Positions 26,741-35,151 of a stretch of 64,000 nucleotides of DNA are shown here, piece after piece. Each line of letters starts with the position of its first letter. Position 1 is the stretch's first letter. This stretch comes from Variovorax sp. V213 (lineage in GTDB: Bacteria > Pseudomonadota > Gammaproteobacteria > Burkholderiales > Burkholderiaceae_C): contig NZ_AP028664.1 of assembly GCF_041154455.1 (NCBI RefSeq), forward strand, positions 4,837,001-4,901,000, read 5' to 3'. The notes below the pieces were generated by a model, which saw nothing but the letters and a program-made list of their open reading frames with translations, was not told the origin of the DNA and ran no database searches. The translations under genes were made by a program, and so were the position numbers.

Positions 26741-27594
26741 CCTCGACGAGGGCGGCCTCGCCATGGTGGCTGTCGGGCCCCGCACTGCTGCTGTTCGCGG
26801 CCCTCCTGGTGGTGCCGCTCGCGCTCACCGCCGTACTGTCGTTCAACGTCTACGACCCGGCCACCGGGCCGAAAGCCGGCGAGTTCACGCTCGAACACTA
26901 CGCGCAGGTGTTCACCGACTCTTACTACCACGGCATCTTCTGGCGCACCTTCTGGATCTCGGGCGTCGTCACCCTGATCTGCGTGCTGGTCGGCGCGCCC
27001 GAGGCCTATGTGCTGAGCCGCATGCGCAACCCGTGGCGCTCGGTGCTGCTGCTGGTGGTGCTGGCGCCGCTGCTCGTTTCGGTGGTGGTGCGCGCCTTCG
27101 GCTGGAGCATGCTGCTCGGGCCCGAAGGCGCGGTGAACGCGCTGCTGCGGCTGGTGGGCATCGGGCCGGTGAAGATGCTCTACACCGAGATCGCGGTGAT
27201 CGTGGCGCTGGTGCACGTGATGCTGCCCTTCATGGTGATTCCGGTCTGGACCTCGCTGCAGAAGCTCGACGCGGGCGTGGAGAACGCCGCGCTGTCGCTC
27301 AAGGCCTCGCCCTTCACCACGCTCAGGCGCATCGTGCTGCCGCAGGTGATGCCGGGCATTCTCTCGGGCAGCCTGATCGTGTTCGGCCTGGCCGCGAGTT
27401 CGTTCGCGATTCCGGGGTTGCTCGGGGGGCGTCGATTGAAGATGGTCGCAACGGTCGTGTACGACGAGTACCTCAGCGAACTGAACTGGCCCCTGGGCGC
27501 CGCCGTGGCGCTCACGCTGCTGGTGGCCAATCTCATCGTGATGCTGAGCTACAACCGCCTCGTCGAAGGCCGCTACAAGAAGGCACTGGGTTGA
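26734..27594 (+). CDS. ABC transporter permease (PotB-like)
   Basis: 286 residues with six membrane segments. The cytoplasmic EAA loop is visible as ENAALSLKASPFTTLRRIVLP near residue 190, the contact to the ATPase. It pairs with the PotC-like permease that starts 4 bases after its stop. The ATG lies at the end of the junction element at 26657-26740, so its ribosome site (AAGGGTGCACC) comes from that element. Confidence 0.9.
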   Translation: MTASTRAASPWWLSGPALLLFAALLVVPLALTAVLSFNVYDPATGPKAGEFTLEHYAQVFTDSYYHGIFWRTFWISGVVTLICVLVGAPEAYVLSRMRNPWRSVLLLVVLAPLLVSVVVRAFGWSMLLGPEGAVNALLRLVGIGPVKMLYTEIAVIVALVHVMLPFMVIPVWTSLQKLDAGVENAALSLKASPFTTLRRIVLPQVMPGILSGSLIVFGLAASSFAIPGLLGGRRLKMVATVVYDEYLSELNWPLGAAVALTLLVANLIVMLSYNRLVEGRYKKALG

Positions 27595-27598
27595 TCCG

Positions 27599-28393
27599 AT
27601 GAGCAAGAACGGCCCCCTCGCCCTCGCGTTCAACGCGCTCGTCATCACCTTCATGCTGGCGCCGCTCGTGGTGGTGTGCATCGTCGCGTTCACGCCCGAG
27701 AACACACTGACCATCCCGACCACGCACTTTTCGCTGCGCTGGTTCAAGGCGGTGTTCGCGCATCCGGATTTCATGCAGTCGTTCTGGAACAGCCTGTGGC
27801 TCGCGCTGGCCTCGGCCACCATCGCCACGCTGATCGCGGTGCCGGCCGGCATGGCGATCACGCGCTACGCGTTCCCGGGACGCGACTTCCTCAACGGGCT
27901 GTTCCTGTCGCCGCTGATCATTCCGCACCTGGTGCTGGGCGTGGCGCTGCTGCGCCTCTTTGCGCTGGTGGGCGGCACCGGCAGCTTCGGCTGGCTGGTG
28001 ATGGCGCATGCGCTGATCGTCACGCCCTACACGCTGCGGCTCGTGGTGGCCGCGCTGGTGGGTTTCGACCGCAGCGCCGAGCAGGCCGCGCTCTCGCTGG
28101 GCGCGAGCCAGGCCACGATGTTCCGGCGCATCACGCTGCCGATGATCCTGCCGGGGGTCACGGGCGGCTGGCTGCTGGCCTTCATCAACAGCTTCGACGA
28201 AGTGACGATGTCGATCTTCGTCACCTCGCCCAGCACGGTGACGCTGCCGGTGCGCATGTACATGTATGCCACCGAGTCGATCGACCCGCTGATGGCGGCG
28301 GTGTCGGCGCTGATGGTGGCGGTGACGGCCATCGCGATGGTGGTGCTCGACCGCGTCTACGGGCTGGACCGCGTGCTGGTGGGGCGCCGATAG
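27599..28393 (+). CDS. ABC transporter permease (PotC-like)
   Basis: 264 residues, six membrane segments, EAA loop EQAALSLGASQATMFRRITLP. It forms the membrane channel with the PotB-like partner. The next gene starts at the very next base after its stop, so it is part of one tightly packed operon that joins the importer to the dehydrogenase subunits; this physical link argues that the imported compound is the dehydrogenase substrate. Confidence 0.9.
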   Translation: MSKNGPLALAFNALVITFMLAPLVVVCIVAFTPENTLTIPTTHFSLRWFKAVFAHPDFMQSFWNSLWLALASATIATLIAVPAGMAITRYAFPGRDFLNGLFLSPLIIPHLVLGVALLRLFALVGGTGSFGWLVMAHALIVTPYTLRLVVAALVGFDRSAEQAALSLGASQATMFRRITLPMILPGVTGGWLLAFINSFDEVTMSIFVTSPSTVTLPVRMYMYATESIDPLMAAVSALMVAVTAIAMVVLDRVYGLDRVLVGRR

Positions 28394-28699
28394 ATGAACC
28401 TGCCAGCTCTTCAACCGCTGCTGCATCGCGTGGCCGAGACCGGCCGCGCCGCGGTGCCCTTCACACTCGACGGCGAACCCGCTTCCGCGCTCGCCGGCGA
28501 CACGGTGCTCACGGCCGTGCTCACGCAAGCCGCCCAGTTGCGGCGCAACGAATTCAGCGGCGCGCCTCGCGCGGGCTTCTGCATGATGGGCGCCTGCCAG
28601 GATTGCTGGATCGCCACCGAGCAGGGCGAGCGCCTGCGCGCCTGCTCCACCTTCATCGCGCCGGGCATGGCACTGGTCACGGGAAGGAGCAGCGCATGA
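28394..28699 (+). CDS. Small [2Fe-2S] subunit of an HcnABC/opine-oxidase-type dehydrogenase
   Basis: 101 residues. Plant-type ferredoxin cysteine pattern: Cys63-x4-Cys68-x2-Cys71 then Cys84, within GFCMMGACQDC and LRACSTF. It belongs to the HcnA/OoxA-alpha type small subunits that accompany two flavoproteins in oxidising amino acids, opines or glycine. It starts immediately after the permease stop and its own stop overlaps the next start (ATGA at 28696). It carries the iron-sulfur relay between flavoproteins and electron acceptor. Confidence 0.88.
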   Translation: MNLPALQPLLHRVAETGRAAVPFTLDGEPASALAGDTVLTAVLTQAAQLRRNEFSGAPRAGFCMMGACQDCWIATEQGERLRACSTFIAPGMALVTGRSSA

Positions 28700-30108
28700 C
28701 GGCCTCTTGCGCATTGCAGCCCGTGATCGTCGGCGCGGGGCCGGCCGGCGTGCGCGCCGCAGAGGCGCTGGTGGCGCACGGCCTGCGGCCCGTGGTGATC
28801 GACGAAGCTTCGCGGGCCGGCGGCCAGATCTACCGGCGGCCGCCTGCGAGCCTGGCCCAGCGCAGCGCACAGGCGCTTTATGGGTTCGAGGCTCGCCGTG
28901 CCGATGCGGTGCATGCCGCTTTCGACGCGCTGCGCGAACGCATCGATTACCGCCCCGACAGCCTGGTGTGGAACGCGCACGGCGGCCGGCTCGACGTGCT
29001 GCACGGCCCGACGCGCAGCACGTCCGGCGTGCCGTACGGCCAGCTGATCGTTGCCACCGGCGCCACCGACCGCGTGCTGCCGGTGCCCGGCTGGACACTG
29101 CCCGGCGTCTACACGCTGGGCGGCGCGCAGGTCGCACTCAAGTTCCAGGGCTGCGCCATCGGGCAGCGCGTGGTGTTCATGGGCACCGGCCCGTTGCTCT
29201 ACCTGGTGGCATATCAGTACGCAAAGGCCGGGGCGAAGGTTGCCGCGGTGCTCGACACGGCGCGGCTCGCCGACCAGCTGGCCGCCACGCCCGCGATGCT
29301 GCGGCAACCCGCCGTATTTGCAAAGGGCGTGTACTACGTGGCCTGGCTGCGCGCGCACGGCGTGGCGCTGCACAGCGGCGTGCGGCCATCGCGCGTGCTC
29401 GGCGATGCCACCGAAAGCCGCGTGGACGGCGTGGCGTGGCACGACGGCCGCGAAGAGCGCACGCTGGCCTGCGATGCGGTCGGCTTCGGCTATGCGCTGC
29501 GCTCCGAAACCCAGCTGGCCGATCTGCTCGGCTGCCGCTTCGAATTTGCACCGCTGCACCGCGCCCACCTGCCGGTGCGCGATGCGGCCGGCCGCTCCAG
29601 CGTAGAGGGCGTGTATCTCGCGGGCGATGGCGCCGGCATCATGGGTGCCGATGCGGCCGAATGGGCCGGCGAACGCGCCGCGCTCGCGCTGCTGGCCGAC
29701 CATGGCGTGGCCGTCGACACGGCGCGTGCCGAAACGCTCGAACGCAAGCTCCACAAGCTCGGCGGATTTCGCCAGGGGCTGGAGCGCGCCTTCCCGGTGC
29801 CATCCGACTGGGCCGCCCATGCACCCGACGAACTGGTGGTCTGCCGCTGCGAGAACATCACGGCGGGCACGCTGCGCCAGACCGTCTCCGTCAACGGCGC
29901 CGACGAAATGAACCGCCTCAAGGCCTTGTCGCGCGTCGGCATGGGCCGTTGCCAGGGCCGCATGTGCGGCGTGGCCGCGGCCGAGATCCTGGCGCACGCC
30001 ACGGGGCTGCCGCTGCAGCAGGTGGGACGGCTGCGCGGGCAGGCGCCGATCAAGCCGATTCCGATCCAGCTCGCCGCATGCGAGCCCGCTGGAGACGCCG
30101 GCGCATGA
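28696..30108 (+). CDS. NAD/FAD-binding subunit (HcnB/OoxA-like) with C-terminal [2Fe-2S]
   Basis: 470 residues. Dinucleotide-binding GAGPAGVRAAEAL near the N-terminus, a GGAQVALKFQG segment and a second nucleotide site MGTGPLLYL, characteristic of the class II-like reductase fold. The C-terminus has a BFD-like iron-sulfur motif, CRCENI followed about 40 residues later by GRCQGRMCG. This is the standard layout of the larger HcnB/OoxA/NoxA subunit. It overlaps genes on both sides by ATGA (28696 and 30105), so the three subunits are translationally coupled. Confidence 0.88.
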   Translation: MTASCALQPVIVGAGPAGVRAAEALVAHGLRPVVIDEASRAGGQIYRRPPASLAQRSAQALYGFEARRADAVHAAFDALRERIDYRPDSLVWNAHGGRLDVLHGPTRSTSGVPYGQLIVATGATDRVLPVPGWTLPGVYTLGGAQVALKFQGCAIGQRVVFMGTGPLLYLVAYQYAKAGAKVAAVLDTARLADQLAATPAMLRQPAVFAKGVYYVAWLRAHGVALHSGVRPSRVLGDATESRVDGVAWHDGREERTLACDAVGFGYALRSETQLADLLGCRFEFAPLHRAHLPVRDAAGRSSVEGVYLAGDGAGIMGADAAEWAGERAALALLADHGVAVDTARAETLERKLHKLGGFRQGLERAFPVPSDWAAHAPDELVVCRCENITAGTLRQTVSVNGADEMNRLKALSRVGMGRCQGRMCGVAAAEILAHATGLPLQQVGRLRGQAPIKPIPIQLAACEPAGDAGA

Positions 30109-31250
30109 GTTCGATCAAGACACTGCGCACCGACGTAGCCATTGTCGGCGGCGGCATCGTCGGCTCGTCGGCCGCGCTCGCGCTGCGGCAGATGGGCATC
30201 GGCGTGGCGCTGCTGGAGCGCGACCTCTGCGGCTCGCGCTCCAGCGGAGTGAACTTCGGCGGCGTGCGGCGCCAGGGGCGCCCGCTGAGCCAGTTGCCAC
30301 TCGCGCAACGCGCGCATCGGATCTGGGGCCGCCTGCCTTCGCTGATCGGCACCGACGGCGAATACCTGCGCTCGGGCCATTTCAAGATCGCGCGCAGCGA
30401 GTCCGACATGGCCTCGCTCGAACGCTACCGCTCCCAAAGCCTGGACTTCGACCTCGGGCTGGAGTTGATTTCCGATGCCCGCCTGCGCGAGCGCTGCCCC
30501 TGGCTGGGTGCGCGCGCCGTCGGCGGTTCGCTGTGCGTGGAAGACGGGCAGGCCAATCCACGGCTGGTGTCGCCCGCCTTCGCACTCGCGGCGCAGCGCG
30601 CGGGTGCGCAGGTCTTCGAGCGCCACGCGGTCGACGAAGTGGCGCACGACGGCGCGATGTTCATGTTGCGCTCGGGCAATGCGCTCGAAGTGCATGCGCC
30701 CGTGCTGCTCAACTGCGCGGGCGCCTGGTCCGGCCCGATCGCGACCCGATTCGACGAACCCGTGCCACTGCGCTCCGGCAACCCCGTGATGGTGGTGACC
30801 GAGCCGATGCCGCATTTCATGGACTGGAGCCTCGGCGTGGAGGGCGGCGGCATCTACGGCCGGCAGGTGGCGCGCGGCAACCTCGTGCTCGGCGGCGGCG
30901 CGGGCATCGCGGTCGATGCCGACCGCACCCGCGCCGGCAGCGACGCCATCGCCACGCTCGCGGCGCAGGCCATCGAGCTCTTGCCCGCGCTGCGCCACGC
31001 GCATTTCATCCGCACCTGGAGCGGCACCGAGGGCTACCTGCCCGACCGCCAGCCGGTGCTCGGGCCCAGCCGCACCACGCCCGGGCTGTTCCACGGCTTC
31101 GGCTTCTCGGGCGCAGGCTTCCAGATCGGTCCGGCTGCGGGCGAAGTGCTGGCCGAACTCGTGCGCGACGGCCGCAGCAGCACGCCGATCGGGGCCTTCT
31201 CGATCGAACGCTTCTTCGCAGAAGAACCAACCACCCCCACCCCACCCTGA
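30105..31250 (+). CDS. FAD-dependent amino-acid oxidoreductase subunit (HcnC/DAO family)
   Basis: 381 residues. The N-terminal FAD-binding motif is VAIVGGGIVGSSAALAL; a C-terminal FHGFGFSGAGFQIGPAAGE segment is typical of the DadA/glycine-oxidase/sarcosine-oxidase DAO fold. This subunit holds the substrate site and oxidises a C-N bond of an amino acid or opine, with electrons passed via the two preceding subunits. Homologous systems use hydrogen cyanide formation from glycine, octopine/nopaline, or D-hydroxyproline; which one applies cannot be read from the sequence. The binding protein gene follows by 12 bases. Confidence 0.87.
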   Translation: MSSIKTLRTDVAIVGGGIVGSSAALALRQMGIGVALLERDLCGSRSSGVNFGGVRRQGRPLSQLPLAQRAHRIWGRLPSLIGTDGEYLRSGHFKIARSESDMASLERYRSQSLDFDLGLELISDARLRERCPWLGARAVGGSLCVEDGQANPRLVSPAFALAAQRAGAQVFERHAVDEVAHDGAMFMLRSGNALEVHAPVLLNCAGAWSGPIATRFDEPVPLRSGNPVMVVTEPMPHFMDWSLGVEGGGIYGRQVARGNLVLGGGAGIAVDADRTRAGSDAIATLAAQAIELLPALRHAHFIRTWSGTEGYLPDRQPVLGPSRTTPGLFHGFGFSGAGFQIGPAAGEVLAELVRDGRSSTPIGAFSIERFFAEEPTTPTPP

Positions 31251-31262
31251 AAGGAAAACACC

Positions 31263-32333
31263 ATGTCCCGTTTCCAGAAGACCTTCTTCTCCCTTCGCCG
31301 GACCGTGCTCGGTGCGGCGGCGGTTGCTGCGCTCGCGGCCGGCGGCGCAGCCGGCGCGCAAACCAAGACGCTCTACATCGGCATGAACGGCGGCACCATG
31401 GAGAAGGCGTACACGCAGTACGTGTTCCCCGCCTTCGAGAAGCTCTACGGCGCCAAGGTGGTGGTGGTGCCGGGCACCTCGTCCGACATCCTCGCGAAGG
31501 CGCAGGCCAACAAGGACCGCCCGCAGATGCATGTGATATTCCTCGACGACGGCATCATGGTGCGCGCCATCGGCATGGGCCTGTGCCAGAAGCAGCGGCC
31601 CAACCCCTCGCTGGCCGAGATCTACCCGGCCGCGCGCTTCAAGGACGACATGGCCAGCGGCGTGAGCCTGGGCATGACGGGCCTGGCCTACAACGCCAAG
31701 ATGTTCAAGGAAAAGGGCTGGGCGCCGCCCACCTCGTGGATGGACCTGGCCGATCCCAAGTACAAGGGCAAGGTGGTGTTCCAGTCGATGTCGTCATCGT
31801 CCTTCGGGCTGCACGGCTTCCTGATGTTCAACCGCATCCAGGGCGGCAACGACAAGAACGTGGAACCCGGCTTCAAGGCCTGGCCCACCACCGTGGGCCC
31901 GAACGTGCTCGAGTACATCCCGAGCTCGGCCAAGCTGTCGGAAATGGTGCAGACCGGCGAGGCCGCGATCTTCCCCCTCACGCCCACCGCCGTGGCCGCG
32001 CTGAAGACCAAGGGCATTCCGGTGGAATACGCGCCGCCCAAGGAAGGCGCGGTGGTGTTGATGGTGGGCCAGTGCGTGATTGCGAACAACAGCGAGCCCG
32101 AGCTGTCGCAGAAGCTCGCCGAGTTCCTGCTGAGCCCGCTGGCTCAGGCCAACGTGCTGCAGTACGGCGCGCAGATTCCGACCAACCCCAAGGCCCCGGC
32201 CGTGGGCGACGGGGTGCAGCAGGTGGCCGACATCAACAAGTGGATGAAGACGGCCGTCACCATCGACTGGGACAGCATCAATGCCAACCGCCCTGCCTGG
32301 AATGCACGCTGGAACAAGACAATAGAAAAGTAA
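31263..32333 (+). CDS. Polyamine/iron-type ABC transporter substrate-binding protein
   Basis: 356 residues. A signal peptide (about residues 1-36, ending GGAAGAQ) leads to a mature domain beginning TKTLYIGMNGGTM, with ATPase and permease partners upstream. SSDILAKAQANKDRPQMHVIF and DLADPKYKGKVVF are typical of family 1/PotD-type periplasmic binding proteins. It is the last gene of the operon and is preceded by AAAGGAAAACACC. The convergent GMC gene ends three bases beyond its stop, so no room is left for a dedicated terminator. Confidence 0.9.
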   Translation: MSRFQKTFFSLRRTVLGAAAVAALAAGGAAGAQTKTLYIGMNGGTMEKAYTQYVFPAFEKLYGAKVVVVPGTSSDILAKAQANKDRPQMHVIFLDDGIMVRAIGMGLCQKQRPNPSLAEIYPAARFKDDMASGVSLGMTGLAYNAKMFKEKGWAPPTSWMDLADPKYKGKVVFQSMSSSSFGLHGFLMFNRIQGGNDKNVEPGFKAWPTTVGPNVLEYIPSSAKLSEMVQTGEAAIFPLTPTAVAALKTKGIPVEYAPPKEGAVVLMVGQCVIANNSEPELSQKLAEFLLSPLAQANVLQYGAQIPTNPKAPAVGDGVQQVADINKWMKTAVTIDWDSINANRPAWNARWNKTIEK

Positions 32334-32336
32334 GGC

Positions 32337-33962
32337 TCAGTTCTCGCCGAGGATCCAGCCCGCGGCCTTCTCGGCCATCATCAATGTCGGGCTGTTGGTG
32401 TTGCCGCTGGTGATGGTGGGCATGGCGCCCGCATCGACCACGCGCAGCCCTTGCACGCCGCGCACGCGCAGCTTCGAATCGAGCACCGCCATCGGGTCGC
32501 CGTCGGCGCCCATCCGGGTGGTGCCGACCGGATGGAAGATGGTGGTCGCGATGTCGCCGGCCAGGCGCGCCAGGTCTTCGTCGCTCTGGTACTGCACGCC
32601 GGGCTTCCATTCCTCGGGCCTGTACTTGGCAAGCGCGGGCTGCGAGGCGATGCGGCGCGTCACGCGCAGCGAATCGGCCGCCACCTTTCGGTCTTCGTCG
32701 GTGCTCAGGTAGTTGGGCGCAATGGCGGGCGCATCCTGGAAGCGGGGGCTCTTGATGCGCACGGTGCCGCGGCTCGTGGGATTGAGGTTGCACACGCTCG
32801 CGGTAAAGGCCGGAAAGCTGTGCAGCGGCTCGCCGAAGGCATCGAGCGACAGCGGCTGCACGTGGTACTCGAGGTTGGGCCACTCATGATCGGGCGAGCT
32901 GCGCGTGAAGGCGCCGAGCTGCGACGGCGCCATGCTCATCGGCCCGCTGCGCTTCATCAGGTATTCGAGCCCGATCTTCGCCTTGCCGTACATCGACGAG
33001 GCCAGCACGTTGAGCGTGGGCGCGCCATTGATCTTGTAGACCGCGCGGATCTGCAGGTGGTCCTGCAGATTGGCGCCGACGCCGGGCGCATCGAGCACCA
33101 CCTCGATGCCATGCTGGCGCAACAGCTCGGCCGGGCCGACGCCCGAAAGCTGCAGGATCTGCGGCGAGCCGATGCTGCCCGCGCAAAGCACCACTTCGCG
33201 CGTGGCATGCGCGGTCACCATCTCGTGGCCATCCCACACCTTCACGCCGGTGCAGCGCTGGCTGCCGTCGGACTGGGTCTCGACGATCAGCTGGGTGACG
33301 TGCGCGTTGACCCACATCTCGAAGTTGGGCCGGCCGTAGCAGACCGGCCGCAGGAAGGCCTTGGCGGTGTTCCAGCGCCAGCCGTTCTTCTGGTTGACCT
33401 GGAAGTAGCCGACGCCTTCGTTGCTGCCGCGGTTGAAGTCGGTGCTGTGCGGCACGCCGGCCTGCACGGCGGCTTCGGCAAAGGCGTCGAGGATGTCCCA
33501 GCGCAGCCGCTGCTTTTCGACGCGCCATTCGCCGCCGGCACCGTGCATCTCGTCGGCACCGAGGTAGTAGTCCTCGTGCTTCTTGAAGTCGGGCAGCACG
33601 TTCTGCCAGCGCCAGGCGTCGTCGCCGGTGAGCTGTGCCCACTGGTCGTAGTCGCGCGACTGGCCGCGCATGTAGATCATGCCGTTGATGCTGGAGCAGC
33701 CGCCCAGCGTCTTGCCGCGCGGGTAGCGCAGCGTGCGCCCGTTGAGCCCCGCGTCGGGCTCGGTGCTGTAGAGCCAGTCGGTGCGCGGATTGCCGATGCA
33801 GTAGAGGTAGCCCACTGGAATATGGATCCAGTGGTAGTCGTCCTTGCGGCCGGCCTCGATCAGCAGGGTGCGCTGTTGCGATTTGCGGGTCAGCCGGTTG
33901 CACATCAGGGCGCCGGCGGTGCCGCCGCCGATGACGATGTAGTCGAATGTGTTGTCGCTCAT
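32337..33962 (-). CDS. GMC family FAD-dependent oxidoreductase (choline dehydrogenase-like)
   Basis: 541 residues. FAD motif IGGGTAGALMCNRLT, first GMC signature around GKTLGGCSSINGMIYMRGQ, second signature GSIGSPQILQLSGVG, and the C-terminal catalytic pair His in FHPVGTTRMG and Asn in TSGNTNSPT. Such enzymes oxidise alcohols; choline, alkanols and polyethylene glycols are known substrates, and this one is unassigned. The start at 33962 (MSDNTF) was chosen because the longer frame has no family similarity. It is divergent from a LysR regulator and probably controlled by it. Confidence 0.88.
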   Translation of the reverse strand: MSDNTFDYIVIGGGTAGALMCNRLTRKSQQRTLLIEAGRKDDYHWIHIPVGYLYCIGNPRTDWLYSTEPDAGLNGRTLRYPRGKTLGGCSSINGMIYMRGQSRDYDQWAQLTGDDAWRWQNVLPDFKKHEDYYLGADEMHGAGGEWRVEKQRLRWDILDAFAEAAVQAGVPHSTDFNRGSNEGVGYFQVNQKNGWRWNTAKAFLRPVCYGRPNFEMWVNAHVTQLIVETQSDGSQRCTGVKVWDGHEMVTAHATREVVLCAGSIGSPQILQLSGVGPAELLRQHGIEVVLDAPGVGANLQDHLQIRAVYKINGAPTLNVLASSMYGKAKIGLEYLMKRSGPMSMAPSQLGAFTRSSPDHEWPNLEYHVQPLSLDAFGEPLHSFPAFTASVCNLNPTSRGTVRIKSPRFQDAPAIAPNYLSTDEDRKVAADSLRVTRRIASQPALAKYRPEEWKPGVQYQSDEDLARLAGDIATTIFHPVGTTRMGADGDPMAVLDSKLRVRGVQGLRVVDAGAMPTITSGNTNSPTLMMAEKAAGWILGEN

Positions 33963-33980
33963 GGCGCCTGCTTGTCTCCG

Positions 33981-34094
33981 AAGAACGATATTTTTGATGC
34001 TCATGGGCCCTGCGAAGGCCTCTGCAGCCAGTTTCTCCCAAGCCACAGGCAAAAAGCCAATGATTTCGGCACAACTGACTTATAAATCGTTCTT
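33981..34094. promoter_or_regulatory. Inverted 9-base repeats in the GMC/LysR divergent promoter region
   Basis: AAGAACGAT at 33981-33989 reappears inverted as ATCGTTCTT at 34086-34094, next to a short ATAA-N7-TTAT dyad just before the LysR start. LysR proteins bind T-N11-A dyads in such divergent promoters. The assignment is by position and symmetry only. Confidence 0.4.
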
Positions 34095-34096
34095 AT

Positions 34097-35002
34097 ATGA
34101 CAGCCGCGGCCTTGGACCTCCAGATTCTGCGTGCCTTCGTGCTGGCGGCGCGCGAAGGCAGCGTGTCGCGCGCGGCCGAGCGGCTGCATCTCACACAGCC
34201 GGCGGTGAGCCTGCAGCTCAAGCGCCTGGCGGAAGAGACCGGCCTCCAGCTCTTCACGCGCACGCCGCACGGGCTGGCGCTCACGGCGGACGGCGCCGCG
34301 CTGCTGCCGCAGGCCGAGCGAGTGCTCTCGGCCGTGGGCGACCTGCAGCAGGCCGCGCGCAACCTGCAAGGCACGGTGCGCGGGGCGCTGCGCATCGGCA
34401 CCATCCTCGACCCGGAATTCACCCGGCTCGGCGTATTCCTGCGCGAACTGGTGGAGTCGGCCCCGCAGATCGAAACCGAGCTGCGCCACGGCATGAGCGG
34501 CACGGTGCTGGCGCAGGTGCTGCGCGGCGAACTCGACGTGGGCTTTCACCTCGATGCGGATGAAGGCGACGCCGCCACCCCGGCGCCGCTCGCGGCGCGC
34601 ACGCTCACCCGCTTCACCTACCGCGTGGTCGCGCCCGCGGGCTGGGGCCCGCAGGTGCTGGGCCGCGACTGGAAGGCGCTGGCCGCGCTGCCCTGGCTGG
34701 CCACGCCGCCGGAGTCCGCGCACCACCGGCTGCTGGACAAGGTGTTCAGCCCGCTCGGGCTCTCGCCGCGCCGGGTGGCGCTGGTGGATCAGGAAGCGTC
34801 GATGCTCGACCTGCTGAAGTCGGGCGTGGGCCTGAGCCTCTTGCGCGACTCGATCGCCATCCGCGAGAGCCAGTCGCACGGCCTCGTGATGGCCGACCGC
34901 GTGCAGCTCGACTGCGCGCTGCGCTTCGTCTCGCTGGCTGCGCGGCGCAACGAGCCCGTGATCGCGAGCGCATGGAACGCGCTGGCACGGGCCTGGCACT
35001 GA
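34097..35002 (+). CDS. LysR family transcriptional regulator
   Basis: 301 residues. N-terminal winged helix: LQILRAFVLAAREGSVSRAAE, then LHLTQPAVSLQLKRLAEETG. The C-terminal effector domain has the usual two-lobe form. It is divergent from the GMC oxidoreductase gene, 134 bases away, and so most probably regulates that gene. The start ATG at 34097 has no clear Shine-Dalgarno sequence; the AT-rich TTATAAATCG upstream may be its promoter. Confidence 0.9.
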   Translation: MTAAALDLQILRAFVLAAREGSVSRAAERLHLTQPAVSLQLKRLAEETGLQLFTRTPHGLALTADGAALLPQAERVLSAVGDLQQAARNLQGTVRGALRIGTILDPEFTRLGVFLRELVESAPQIETELRHGMSGTVLAQVLRGELDVGFHLDADEGDAATPAPLAARTLTRFTYRVVAPAGWGPQVLGRDWKALAALPWLATPPESAHHRLLDKVFSPLGLSPRRVALVDQEASMLDLLKSGVGLSLLRDSIAIRESQSHGLVMADRVQLDCALRFVSLAARRNEPVIASAWNALARAWH

Positions 35003-35151
35003 CCGCAAAAAAGGCCGCGAATGTTCCATCGGACGGCGTTCCGCCCTACGCAAACCGGAGCTGCAACGCACGAGGAAAGCCGATTCATCCGGTTACGATG
35101 CGCCCTTCGAGACCGCCTCTTTTTTCTTACTTCGCCCTGCTCCGCCGCATC

